Shown here: positions 17,253 through 24,463 of the stretch, piece by piece
How the letters are laid out: each line of letters starts with the position of its first letter
How positions within the stretch are numbered: the first letter of the stretch is position 1
From: an uncultured Clostridia bacterium
Lineage (GTDB): Bacteria > Bacillota > Clostridia > TANB77 > CAG-508
Reading direction: 5' to 3'
Length of the DNA stretch: 30,039 nt
NCBI GenBank assembly: GCA_949118805.1
Contig: CASAUJ010000018.1
Location: forward strand, 1-30,039
Made by a program: the position numbers and the translations under genes
The notes under the pieces: generated by a model
What the model was told of the DNA's origin: nothing
The model's input: only the letters and a program-made list of their open reading frames with translations
Database searches by the model: none

Positions 17253-17793
17253 ATGAATAAAATGAAAATTTTAATGGGGACAAAGAATCCTGGAAAAATA
17301 GAAGGGGCAAGGCAAGCTTTTGCAACTTATTTTCATGAGATAGAGATAGAGGGAATAGAAGTAGATTCAGAAGTAGGAGGACAGCCATTTAACGAAGAAA
17401 TTTTAGAAGGAGCTACGAATAGGATTAAAAATTTAAAAAAGATAGCAAAAGAAAAGGGAGTAAAAGTAGACTATTACATAGCAAGTGAAGCAGGAATAAC
17501 AGATTTATTTGGTGAATGGATTGATATTAATATGGCAGTAATCGAAGATGAACAAGGAAAGCAAAGTATTGGAACGAGTCAAGGATTTCCAATCCCCAAA
17601 AAATATAGAGAGGAAATAAAGGAGTCAGAACTTCGGAAAGGTAATGGATAAGATTTTTGAAGGGAAAGAATTAAATAAAGGAAAAGGTGGGATCAATTTT
17701 TTAACACATGATGTGATATCTAGGATTGATTTGACTAGAAATGCTTTTATTATGGCATTGATTTCTTATATTAATGGAGAAATATGGAGATAG
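17253..17793 (+). CDS. YjjX-type inosine/xanthosine triphosphatase, broken by one extra base at an in-frame CGG
   Basis: YjjX-family enzymes hydrolyse ITP/XTP and non-canonical nucleotides. MGTKNPGKIEGARQAF at the start, EVGGQPFNEEILEGATNRI and SEAGITD follow the family order. The frame breaks at CGG (17634-17636) in …SEL|CGG-A. Dropping C gives ELGKVMD and an open frame (KGGINFLTHDVISRIDLTRN) to TAG 17791-17793, 179 residues in all, the normal length. Two in-frame ATGs (17253, 17262) are possible starts; the second fits the family start better. The final TAG is part of the ribosome site (TAGGAG) of the NUDIX gene, so the two are closely linked and probably coupled. Confidence 0.8.
17634..17637 (+). 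other. CGG-A frame break in the YjjX-like gene
   Basis: Codon 128 is CGG followed by A after CTT. Skipping C17634 reads GGA and restores ELGKVMD, where YjjX proteins have a conserved ELGxVMD-like segment. Confidence 0.75.
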
Positions 17794-17805
17794 GAGAAAA
17801 ATAAA

Positions 17806-18246
17806 GTGAAAAGAACAAGAGTGGCAGGAATTGTGCCTATGAAAGATGGATTTGCTTTCATGCATCGTGTAGGCGTTGTGAAAAGAACAGATTATCAGGA
17901 GTATTATACCTTTCCAGGCGGAGGATTAGAAGAAGGAGAAACACCAGAAGAAGGAACCATTCGAGAGATAAAGGAAGAATTTGGGATTCAGGTAAAAATT
18001 GTAAAGAAATTATATGAAATCTATTCTGAAAAGTTTCAACAAAAAGAAATTTTTTATTTATGTGAATATTTAGAAGGGGAATTTGGAACAGGTAATGGAC
18101 CAGAGTTTTCAAATGATCCAAATTATGCAGATTCTGGTAAATATATTCCGGAAATCATAAAAAAGGAAGAGGTAAAAAATATCTTACTATTACCAAAAAA
18201 TATAAAGGAGAAATTGATAGAGGATATGAAAAAGTCATTTACATAA
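17806..18246 (+). CDS. NUDIX hydrolase
   Basis: The NUDIX box is complete at residues 39-61 (GGLEEGETPEEG…REIKEEFGI, fitting Gx5Ex7REUxEExGU), so the protein should hydrolyse a nucleoside diphosphate linked to another moiety; the substrate is unknown. It is 146 residues long. GTG 17806 is the start, nine bases after AGGAG. Following a YjjX-type NTPase, it may share in nucleotide-pool cleaning. Confidence 0.88.
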   Translation: MKRTRVAGIVPMKDGFAFMHRVGVVKRTDYQEYYTFPGGGLEEGETPEEGTIREIKEEFGIQVKIVKKLYEIYSEKFQQKEIFYLCEYLEGEFGTGNGPEFSNDPNYADSGKYIPEIIKKEEVKNILLLPKNIKEKLIEDMKKSFT

Positions 18247-18266
18247 AATGAAAGGTATGGTAAAAT
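18238..18266 (+). promoter_or_regulatory. Possible internal promoter before the radical SAM gene
   Basis: TTTACA (18238-18243), 17 bp, TAAAAT (18261-18266), preceded by TGG. It overlaps the NUDIX stop codon. Confidence 0.4.
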
Positions 18267-18284
18267 GTAACTGGTGATGTAGAA

Positions 18285-19616
18285 ATGAGAGAAGAAGAAT
18301 TTAGAAAACGAGTTAGATTAATGACAAAAAAGTTAAGAGAAAAATATTATGAAACAGGGACAGAAGAAGAAAGAGAAGTTCCAACAGAACCAAGTCAATT
18401 AACTTATCAACAAGGTTTAGGTAATTTTCCAGCCTTTTATTTAGAAGGAAATCATTGTGAAAAAAGTGATTGTGGAAATTGTACAAACTGTTTTTATTCC
18501 CAATATTATTCCAAAGAGCCAAGTAAGGAACAAATTGTTGCACAATGTGATTTTGTATTGGAACATTTTGATGAATTAGTGTTACAAGAGCAATATGGAA
18601 AAAATGAATTTCCCGAAGAAAAGAAAAAATATCCAAACACAAAGCCTATTTTTATGACTTTTAGTCCAACTGGTTCTTTTTTCTCAGAAAAAGAGTTTCC
18701 AAAAGAAGTTAGACTAGATTTCCTAAAAAAATTGAAGGAAAAAGCAGATGAATTACAAAGAGATATGGTATTACATATAGAAGCTCATGCACAAGATGTA
18801 TTAAAAGAAAAAGATTTTATTTCAACAAGTGAAGAGTCTGAATTATTAAGAGAATTAAATGGAAAATGTATTTTAGGATTTGAATCATCAGATGACTGGT
18901 CAAGAAATGTATTGTACAATAAAAATTTATCTTTAGAAAAATTTGAAAAAGCGGTTTCTATTTTGCAAGCTTCTGGAATAGAGGTAGGAGCATTTGTTTT
19001 TTCAGGATTAATGACACATACCGATCAAGAAGCAAAAGAGGATATGATAAACTCAGTAAGTTATTTAAAAAGTTTAGGAGTATTTCCAGTATTGATGTTT
19101 GCAAATTGCCAATCTTGGACGATACCAGATTTGTTAATTCAAACGGGAAATGCTAGATTACAAGAACCTTATACCGTATTGGATACAACATATGATGTCA
19201 TGAATTTATTAACAGAAGAAGGAACGTGTGAAGCAGGATATTATTTAATACCTGAACCAGTGGATGGACCACCATATCCAGAAAAAAATATATTCTTTGA
19301 TCGAACCGATTTAAAGGGGTTAACCAATGTGGATGGTATAATATCTCATGAGATATTATCTAAATTTAGAAGGAACAGAAATATAGAAGAATTCATGCAG
19401 GAATGGGATCAATTTAGAACTGTAAATCCTAGTTATTTCGCTTATCAAAAAAGGATAGAGGAACAAGAAAAAAATAAAAAACCATTAGAGGAAAGATTAG
19501 CAAATGTAATAGAACTAGTGATCAATCAATTTGAACAATATGTAGAAAATAGAAAACTGAAAGATCAACAGGAAAAACTCAAGGAAAAAGAATCATACAA
19601 AGGGCATACATTATAG
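18285..19616 (+). CDS. Radical SAM (Elp3/NifB-like fold) protein of unknown function
   Basis: The 443-residue protein has a cysteine cluster at residues 58, 63, 66 and 69 in CEKSDCGNCTNCFY. An aromatic residue after the last cysteine is typical of radical SAM enzymes, but the spacing (Cx4Cx2Cx2C) differs from the usual Cx3Cx2C. Further barrel-like segments are MTFSPTGSFF, GFESSDDWSRN, GIEVGAFVFSGLM and GVFPVLMFANCQSW. The last 60 residues are a charged, coiled-coil-like tail. It somewhat resembles the Elp3/archaeosine-synthase (RaSEA) type of radical SAM proteins, but I cannot name a substrate. GGTGAT gives a weak ribosome site. An iron-sulfur flavoprotein follows after 15 bases and could be its electron donor (inference). 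Confidence 0.65.
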   Translation: MREEEFRKRVRLMTKKLREKYYETGTEEEREVPTEPSQLTYQQGLGNFPAFYLEGNHCEKSDCGNCTNCFYSQYYSKEPSKEQIVAQCDFVLEHFDELVLQEQYGKNEFPEEKKKYPNTKPIFMTFSPTGSFFSEKEFPKEVRLDFLKKLKEKADELQRDMVLHIEAHAQDVLKEKDFISTSEESELLRELNGKCILGFESSDDWSRNVLYNKNLSLEKFEKAVSILQASGIEVGAFVFSGLMTHTDQEAKEDMINSVSYLKSLGVFPVLMFANCQSWTIPDLLIQTGNARLQEPYTVLDTTYDVMNLLTEEGTCEAGYYLIPEPVDGPPYPEKNIFFDRTDLKGLTNVDGIISHEILSKFRRNRNIEEFMQEWDQFRTVNPSYFAYQKRIEEQEKNKKPLEERLANVIELVINQFEQYVENRKLKDQQEKLKEKESYKGHTL

Positions 19617-19631
19617 AAAAGGAGAATCAGT

Positions 19632-20174
19632 ATGAATTTATATATTAGTGGTAGTAACCGAAAAAGAAATTGTTATCAGATCCTAAAGGATTTGATTAGT
19701 CAAGAGGATAAATTAATTTCATTGGATGAGAAAAATATTCATTATTGTATAGGATGTAGTACATGTACGAATTATTTGGAAGAGTATTGTATTCTTGAAG
19801 ATGATATGTATGAAATTTATCAAGAGATGATAAAAGCTAAGCATATTATTATAGCAAGCCCAATTTATATGAATTTCATCACTGGAAAATTAAAAAATGT
19901 AATTGATCGATGGAATCCATATTCTTCTCATAGTGAGATATTAAAAGAAAAAAAATTATATTTAATCCTTACAGGACAAATGGAAGAAGAGGAAAATAGA
20001 GAAGTAATAGAAAGTATCAAAGAGTATTTTGAGGGCTTAGCAGAATTTATGGAATTTGATTTTTGTTTTCTAAAATATTTATCAAGTGGAGACGTTGAAA
20101 CGATAGATGATGTAAAGAAAAATTATAAAGATTATAAGGAAATAATACAGGAATTAAAAGAACAATTAAAATAA
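19632..20174 (+). CDS. Iron-sulfur flavoprotein / NADPH-dependent FMN reductase family
   Basis: The 180-residue flavodoxin-like protein shows an FMN phosphate loop GSNRKRNC (7-14), SPIYMNFITGKLKNVIDR, and a compact cysteine motif Cys39-x2-Cys42-x2-Cys45-x7-Cys53, the Cx2Cx2Cx4-7C pattern of [4Fe-4S] iron-sulfur flavoproteins (Isf). It should transfer electrons between FMN and a cluster. AAGGAG lies 8 bases before the start. It is last in the probable operon after the radical SAM gene, which fits a role in feeding electrons to that enzyme, though this is not shown. Confidence 0.85.
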   Translation: MNLYISGSNRKRNCYQILKDLISQEDKLISLDEKNIHYCIGCSTCTNYLEEYCILEDDMYEIYQEMIKAKHIIIASPIYMNFITGKLKNVIDRWNPYSSHSEILKEKKLYLILTGQMEEEENREVIESIKEYFEGLAEFMEFDFCFLKYLSSGDVETIDDVKKNYKDYKEIIQELKEQLK

Positions 20175-20182
20175 AAAGGAAA

Positions 20183-20220
20183 AGAAGGAACCGATTTTAA
20201 GTAAGGTACCTTCTTTCTTT
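20183..20220 (+). terminator. Terminator of the yjjX-like to flavoprotein operon
   Basis: AGAAGGAACC pairs with GGTACCTTCT with one mismatch, then TTCTTTT. Confidence 0.65.
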
Positions 20221-20230
20221 TGAGAGAGTT

Positions 20231-22375
20231 TTAAAAAATAATGTGATAGACCAAATTGGTAAGCATGCAAACAAGGATACCACAAATGGTAGGAAGTAAG
20301 AAACTAAGGAATGTCCATTTCCAACTACCTGTTTCTTTTTTTATGGTTAAAAGAGTCGTAGCACAGGGATAGTGTAGTACTGTAAATAGCATAACATTGA
20401 TAGCGGTTAAAATAGTCCAACCATTGGAAATTAAAATTTTTCCAATAGAAAGAGTATCTTCTAAATTGATCAAGGAATTTCCGCCAAGGTAACACATTAA
20501 AATAATTGGTAATACAATTTCATTGGCTGGGATACCAAGGATAAATGCAGTTAAAATATAGCCATCTAATCCCATTAAACTAGCAAAAGGTTGTAAAAAA
20601 GTAGCAATATAATCTAACAAACTTTGTCCATCTACTCCTATATTAGCGAATAACCAAATCATGAGCCCAGCTGGTGCTGCTACACTAATTGCTCTTCCTA
20701 ACACGAATAGTGTTCGGTCAAAAAGAGAACGGACTAAAATTTTTCCAAATTGTGGCTTTCGATAAGGTGGTAATTCTAAAACAAAGGATGAGGGGATTCC
20801 TTTTAAAATGGTTTTTGATAATAATTTAGAAATGACTAAGGTAAAGGTAATTCCTAGCAAAATAACAAAAATAACAGTAAGGGTAGAAATAATGGATCCA
20901 CCAAAACCTTGTACATTGCCAGCAATAAAAATAGTAGAAATAGCGATTAAGAAGGGAAATCTCCCGTTACAAGGTACAAAATTATTCGTAAGAATGGCAA
21001 TAAGCCTTTCTCTTGGTGAATCGATGATTCGGCATCCTACACAACCAGCAGCATTACAACCAAATCCCATGCACATGGTAATCATCTGTTTACCAGTGCA
21101 ACAACATTTTTTAAAGAAGCCATCCATATTAAAAGCAATTCTAGGAAGATATCCAAGGTCTTCTAAAATTGTAAAAAGTGGAAAGAAAATAGCCATGGGA
21201 GGAAGCATAACAGAAATAATCCAAGTTAAGGTCTGATAAATGCCAGAAATCAACATAGAGGAAAGCCATTCGGGACAATGTAGAAAATCGGCTAGTAAAA
21301 ATAGTTTGTTTTGTAACCAAGAAAACAAGTTAAACAATATTTGAGAAGGATAATTTGCACCAATAATAGTAAGCCAAAAGATTATCCCCAAAAACAAAAT
21401 CATAATAGGAATTCCTAAATGTTTTGAGGTTAAAATTTTATCGATTTTTCTATCTCGTTTGGAATAGTTTTCATCCTCAAAAGTACAAACTTTTCTACAA
21501 ATGGTTTCTGATCTATGCATAATATCTGTTACAATGAAATCTTTAAAATTATTTTCTGTGATATTATTTTTTAATAAATCGTTTCGAATTCTATTTTTTA
21601 CTTCTTGTAAAGCATCGTTATCTAATAAATCAATAGAAAGGTTTTGCTCAATTGATTCTAAGATAGTTTCTTCACCATCTATTATCTTTAAAGAAACCCA
21701 ACGTGCTAAATCAGGAGTAAGAGAAAATTCATTTTCTAAAACAGTCTGTAAATTAGTTAGCCCTTTTTCAATGACGGGATGATAAGTAACTTTTTTAGGA
21801 AGTGGACGAAGTTTACCAGTACAAACCTGATTTACAATATCAAGCAAATTTTGTAAGGTTTTCTTTTTTCTAGCAGTAGTTCCGACGACAGGAACCCCTA
21901 ATTCATCTGATAATTGATCCAAATCAATATGTATTTTTTTCTTTTTTGCTTCATCTAGCAAATTAACACAAACAACAATATTTTTAGTGATTTCCATTGT
22001 CTGAAAAACAAGATTAAGGTTACGTTCTAAGCACGTACCGTCTAATACAATAAGGGTGCAATCAGGATGCCCAAAACAGATATAATCACGAGCAATTTCT
22101 TCTTCTTCTGAGTTAGACATGATAGAATAGGTGCCAGGAATATCTACGAAAAGAAAGTTAGTATTATGATAAAGGCAATTACCAGTAGCATTACTAACTG
22201 TCTTTCCAGGCCAATTACCAGTATGTTGATGCATACCTGTTAAATGGTTAAAAATAGTAGATTTTCCGACATTAGGATTACCAGCCAAAGCAACAATATA
22301 ATCACAATTATTTTTTAAAAAAGTTAAATCATTAATTAATAAATGACATCCAGTAGAAGATTTTGTTAGTCCCAT
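20231..22375 (-). CDS. feoB: Ferrous iron transport protein FeoB
   Basis: The 714-residue protein combines an N-terminal G domain (P-loop GNPNVGKST 32-40, DIPGTYS, NLLDEAKKK where NxxD is the guanine-specificity motif) with the membrane part (GCNAAGC, two Gate-type segments), as in FeoB ferrous iron transporters. An extra 30 residues precede the G1 loop. It lies 60 bases downstream of feoA and is probably co-transcribed; GGAGG before the ATG supports the start. It should import Fe2+ under anoxic conditions. Confidence 0.95.
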   Translation of the reverse strand: MGLTKSSTGCHLLINDLTFLKNNCDYIVALAGNPNVGKSTIFNHLTGMHQHTGNWPGKTVSNATGNCLYHNTNFLFVDIPGTYSIMSNSEEEEIARDYICFGHPDCTLIVLDGTCLERNLNLVFQTMEITKNIVVCVNLLDEAKKKKIHIDLDQLSDELGVPVVGTTARKKKTLQNLLDIVNQVCTGKLRPLPKKVTYHPVIEKGLTNLQTVLENEFSLTPDLARWVSLKIIDGEETILESIEQNLSIDLLDNDALQEVKNRIRNDLLKNNITENNFKDFIVTDIMHRSETICRKVCTFEDENYSKRDRKIDKILTSKHLGIPIMILFLGIIFWLTIIGANYPSQILFNLFSWLQNKLFLLADFLHCPEWLSSMLISGIYQTLTWIISVMLPPMAIFFPLFTILEDLGYLPRIAFNMDGFFKKCCCTGKQMITMCMGFGCNAAGCVGCRIIDSPRERLIAILTNNFVPCNGRFPFLIAISTIFIAGNVQGFGGSIISTLTVIFVILLGITFTLVISKLLSKTILKGIPSSFVLELPPYRKPQFGKILVRSLFDRTLFVLGRAISVAAPAGLMIWLFANIGVDGQSLLDYIATFLQPFASLMGLDGYILTAFILGIPANEIVLPIILMCYLGGNSLINLEDTLSIGKILISNGWTILTAINVMLFTVLHYPCATTLLTIKKETGSWKWTFLSFLLPTICGILVCMLTNLVYHIIF

Positions 22376-22435
22376 GCAAAGCCTCCTTCATTTATTTTTA
22401 ATACATCGTATGTAAAAAAAATACAAATGTTCCTT

Positions 22436-22672
22436 TCAAAAATGAATTGAAATAGAATTGGCATCTTCTTTTCGAATAGCAATTAAAGTGCCACGAATGG
22501 AAAAAGCACGAGGATCTTGAGAGGGACTAACCAAAACAGGAATAATAGGAACTCCTTCAACAAACCCTAGGTCTAATAGTCTTCTTCTAATATTTCCAGT
22601 ACAATTTAGTTTTTGAATGTAGCCCTTTTGATTTAAAGGTAATTCGTCTAAAGTTTTTTCTTCTTGTTTCAT
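22436..22672 (-). CDS. feoA: Ferrous iron transport protein FeoA
   Basis: The 78-residue SH3-like protein carries the landmarks LNCTGNIRRRLLDLGFVEG and RGTLIAIRKEDANSI, matching FeoA (family motif RRLlDLGlvpG). FeoA is a cytosolic partner of FeoB. GGGAGG lies 8 bases before the ATG. It is the first gene of the feo operon. Confidence 0.92.
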   Translation of the reverse strand: MKQEEKTLDELPLNQKGYIQKLNCTGNIRRRLLDLGFVEGVPIIPVLVSPSQDPRAFSIRGTLIAIRKEDANSISIHF

Positions 22673-22686
22673 AATTTTCGCCTCCC

Positions 22687-22710
22687 ATAAGTAGTAATTA
22701 CTATTATTAT
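22687..22710 (-). promoter_or_regulatory. Dyad upstream of feoA, possible iron-responsive operator
   Basis: TAGTAATTACTA (22692-22703) is a perfect palindrome, extended imperfectly on both sides (ATAATAGTAA against ATAAGTAGTAA). It lies beside TATAAT of the feoA leader (minus strand, near 22711-22706). The position fits a Fur- or DtxR-type repressor; which one cannot be told. Confidence 0.45.
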
Positions 22711-22824
22711 ATTTTGTCGAAAAATAAATGTTACTATTGACAATTGACTAGTTTTATGAAAAAATAAGAAAAATAAAGGGAATCTTTATAAAAATATTGA
22801 AAAAACATAAATAAGGAGGAAAAT

Positions 22825-23286
22825 ATGGAGCGTTTGAGAGGATTCGAAATCGCAAAAGGATTTGAGGGAAAAGATATTAAATTACCAATTAGAAAAACAA
22901 AGTATTCAGCAGGATATGATATAGAGGCTGCAGAGGATGTCGTGATTCCAAGTTTTAAAAAAGGAATAAATCCAACTTTAGTAAAAACAGGGTTAAAAGC
23001 TTATATGCAGGAAGACGAAGTGCTGTTGTTATATAATAGGAGTTCGAATCCTAAGAAGAAAGGACTAGTTGTGGCTAATAGTGTGGGTGTTATTGATAAA
23101 GATTACTATGGGAATCCTGATAATGATGGACATTTTATGTTTGCTTTTTATAATATGAAAGAGGAAGATATTACAATAAAAAAGGGAGAAGCAATTGGAC
23201 AAGCTATTTTTCAAAAATATTTGATAACAGATAATGATGAAGCACAAGGAGAAAGAATAGGGGGATTCGGTTCAACCAATCAATAG
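22825..23286 (+). CDS. dut: dUTP diphosphatase (trimeric dUTPase)
   Basis: Hydrolyses dUTP to dUMP, keeping uracil out of DNA. All five motifs of the trimeric family are present: AGYDIEA (29-35), RSS (72-74), ANSVGVIDKDYYG (84-96), KGEAIGQAIFQ (120-130) and RIGGFGST (144-151). At 153 residues it is complete. The spacer between motifs 1 and 2 is a few residues longer than in E. coli. AGGAGG precedes the ATG. Confidence 0.93.
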   Translation: MERLRGFEIAKGFEGKDIKLPIRKTKYSAGYDIEAAEDVVIPSFKKGINPTLVKTGLKAYMQEDEVLLLYNRSSNPKKKGLVVANSVGVIDKDYYGNPDNDGHFMFAFYNMKEEDITIKKGEAIGQAIFQKYLITDNDEAQGERIGGFGSTNQ

Positions 23287-23370
23287 CTTAGCAAAAAAAT
23301 GAAATAAAAAAATGAAAATTTTTTTAGTCTTAGAAAATAAAGGGATAGAGCTAAAAAAACATAGGAAATT

Positions 23371-23412
23371 AATGGTAAGGGCTTTGACTTTTACCATTTT
23401 TTATTGTATAAT
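23371..23412 (+). promoter_or_regulatory. carD promoter with an inverted repeat around the -35
   Basis: TTGACT (23384-23389), 17 bp, TATAAT (23407-23412). AATGGTAA (23371-23378) and TTACCATT (23391-23398) flank the -35 and could be an operator. A weak hairpin (TAAAGTTAT 23434-23442 with ATAACTTTA 23460-23468) lies in the ~100-base leader. Confidence 0.6.
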
Positions 23413-23515
23413 GGATATGGTTAAAAAATCCAGTAAAGTTATTAAAGTGTGTAAGCATTATAACTTTATTATCTTTTTTCGCCAGGAGAGTAAAGTACTG
23501 AAAGGAGTGGCTTAC

Positions 23516-24079
23516 ATGTTTAGTGTAGGAGACAAAATAGTATACCCAATGCATGGAGCAGGGGTAATTGATTCAATAGAAGAAAAAGATATTTTAGGAG
23601 AGAAACAATCTTACTATATATTGAAAATGCCAGGAGAGGTAAAAGTGATGATACCAACTGCAAAGGCAGAGGCAGTAGGAGTAAGAAATATTATAGATAA
23701 AAGTTCAGCAGAAAAAGTAATTGGGATACTAGAAAAAGACGAAACTCAAATGGATAAAAATTGGAATAAAAGATATAGAGATAATATGGATAAAATGAAA
23801 AGTGGAGATATTTATGAAGTTGCTGATGTAGTAAGAAATTTAAGCTTTAAACAAAAAGAAAAAGGATTATCAACAGGGGAAAAGAAAATGCTCAATAATG
23901 CAAAACAAATATTAGTAAGTGAATTAGTATTAGCAGAACATGCTTCTCAAGAAGAGGTAGAGCAATTAGTGGATAATAAAATAAACACTTCATTTATGAT
24001 GTTTAGGGCAGAAGAAATTCAACCAGAAAGTGTTGTAAATAAATTTATACCATTTGATGGGACAGGAACAAATGATTAA
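23516..24079 (+). CDS. CarD/CdnL-family transcriptional regulator
   Basis: The 187-residue protein begins MFSVGDKIVYPMHGAGVI, the CarD/CdnL RNA-polymerase-interacting (Tudor-like) domain. The helical C-terminal DNA-binding part is KWNKRYRDN…GDIYEVADVVRNL…GLSTGEKKMLNNAKQIL. Family members bind the RNA polymerase beta subunit and stabilise open complexes, typically at rRNA promoters. The open frame extends upstream to 23312, but that part holds the promoter; AAGGAG (23502-23507) and the family start choose ATG 23516. Confidence 0.92.
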   Translation: MFSVGDKIVYPMHGAGVIDSIEEKDILGEKQSYYILKMPGEVKVMIPTAKAEAVGVRNIIDKSSAEKVIGILEKDETQMDKNWNKRYRDNMDKMKSGDIYEVADVVRNLSFKQKEKGLSTGEKKMLNNAKQILVSELVLAEHASQEEVEQLVDNKINTSFMMFRAEEIQPESVVNKFIPFDGTGTND

Positions 24080-24086
24080 TAAAGAG

Positions 24087-24130
24087 CCAACTATGATGTT
24101 TAGGATTAATATATCTTAGTTGGATTTTTT
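24087..24130 (+). terminator. carD terminator
   Basis: CCAACTA (24087-24093) pairs with TAGTTGG (24117-24123), followed by ATTTTTT. Confidence 0.7.
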
Positions 24131-24158
24131 ATTATTTTTGAAAATTTAAATAAAAGTA

Positions 24159-24187
24159 TTGACAAAAAATTGATCAGATATTATAAT
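24159..24187 (+). promoter_or_regulatory. tRNA-Leu promoter
   Basis: Consensus TTGACA (24159-24164), 17 bp, TATAAT (24182-24187), 40 bases before the tRNA. Confidence 0.8.
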
Positions 24188-24226
24188 GTTAATTGTTGTT
24201 AATAATAACCAGTTCGGTGTTAATAT

Positions 24227-24314
24227 GCAGATGTGGCGGAACTGGTAGACGCACAGGACTTAAAATCCTGCGGTTGAATAAACCGTATCGGTTCGATTCC
24301 GATCATCTGCACCA
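24227..24314 (+). tRNA. tRNA-Leu (anticodon UAA)
   Basis: Acceptor stem GCAGATG/CATCTGC, discriminator A and encoded CCA (24312-24314). Anticodon stem CAGGA/TCCTG around CTTAAAA gives anticodon TAA. A long variable arm and the GGTTCGATTCC T-arm are as expected for a class II leucine tRNA. Its 3' end borders the integrase module and is the likely attachment site. Confidence 0.95.
24290..24314 (+). other. Probable attachment site at the tRNA-Leu 3' end
   Basis: A tyrosine integrase gene lies 150 bases downstream of the tRNA, pointing towards it, the usual arrangement of elements integrated in tRNA genes. The exact core cannot be defined because no second copy of the tRNA 3' end is in the window. 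Confidence 0.5.
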
Positions 24315-24315
24315 C

Positions 24316-24360
24316 TAGATTTATCAATGCTTTCAGAGTTTTTGATAAGTCTATTTTTTT
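24316..24360 (+). terminator. tRNA-Leu terminator
   Basis: TAGATTTATCAA (24316-24327) pairs with TTGATAAGTCTA (24342-24353), then seven T. Confidence 0.75.
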
Positions 24361-24377
24361 ATTTAAAAATACTATCA

Positions 24378-24394
24378 GTATACAATTTGTATAC
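24378..24394. promoter_or_regulatory. Perfect palindrome between tRNA and integrase
   Basis: GTATACAA-T-TTGTATAC, a 17-bp dyad. A protein-binding site (element repressor or recombination arm site) is likely from symmetry and place only. Confidence 0.4.
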
Positions 24395-24425
24395 AAAAAT
24401 ATCTAATTTTCATCTTAATATGTAT

Positions 24426-24460
24426 GTTATTACCTATTCTCGATAGATAATAACTTTTTA
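24426..24460 (+). terminator. Plus-strand terminator facing the integrase gene
   Basis: GTTATTACCTAT (24426-24437) pairs with ATAGATAATAAC (24443-24454) with one mismatch, then TTTTTATTTTTA on the plus strand. It would stop transcription from the tRNA side before it enters the integrase gene antisense. Confidence 0.6.
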
Positions 24461-24463
24461 TTT

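Noticed and set aside
3716..17637. CGG reassigned to another amino acid (as reported in some bacteria)
   Set aside because: A reassigned codon would keep the frame. Here the frame changes by one base at each site, so a plain reassignment cannot explain the breaks.
3716..17637. Five independent pseudogenes or random assembly errors
   Set aside because: Not excluded by data I can see, but all five share the same CGG-A context and the same repair to glycine, which neither random decay nor random error predicts.
23312..23515. N-terminal extension of CarD
   Set aside because: Contains the consensus promoter and the ribosome site; the family start is at ATG 23516.
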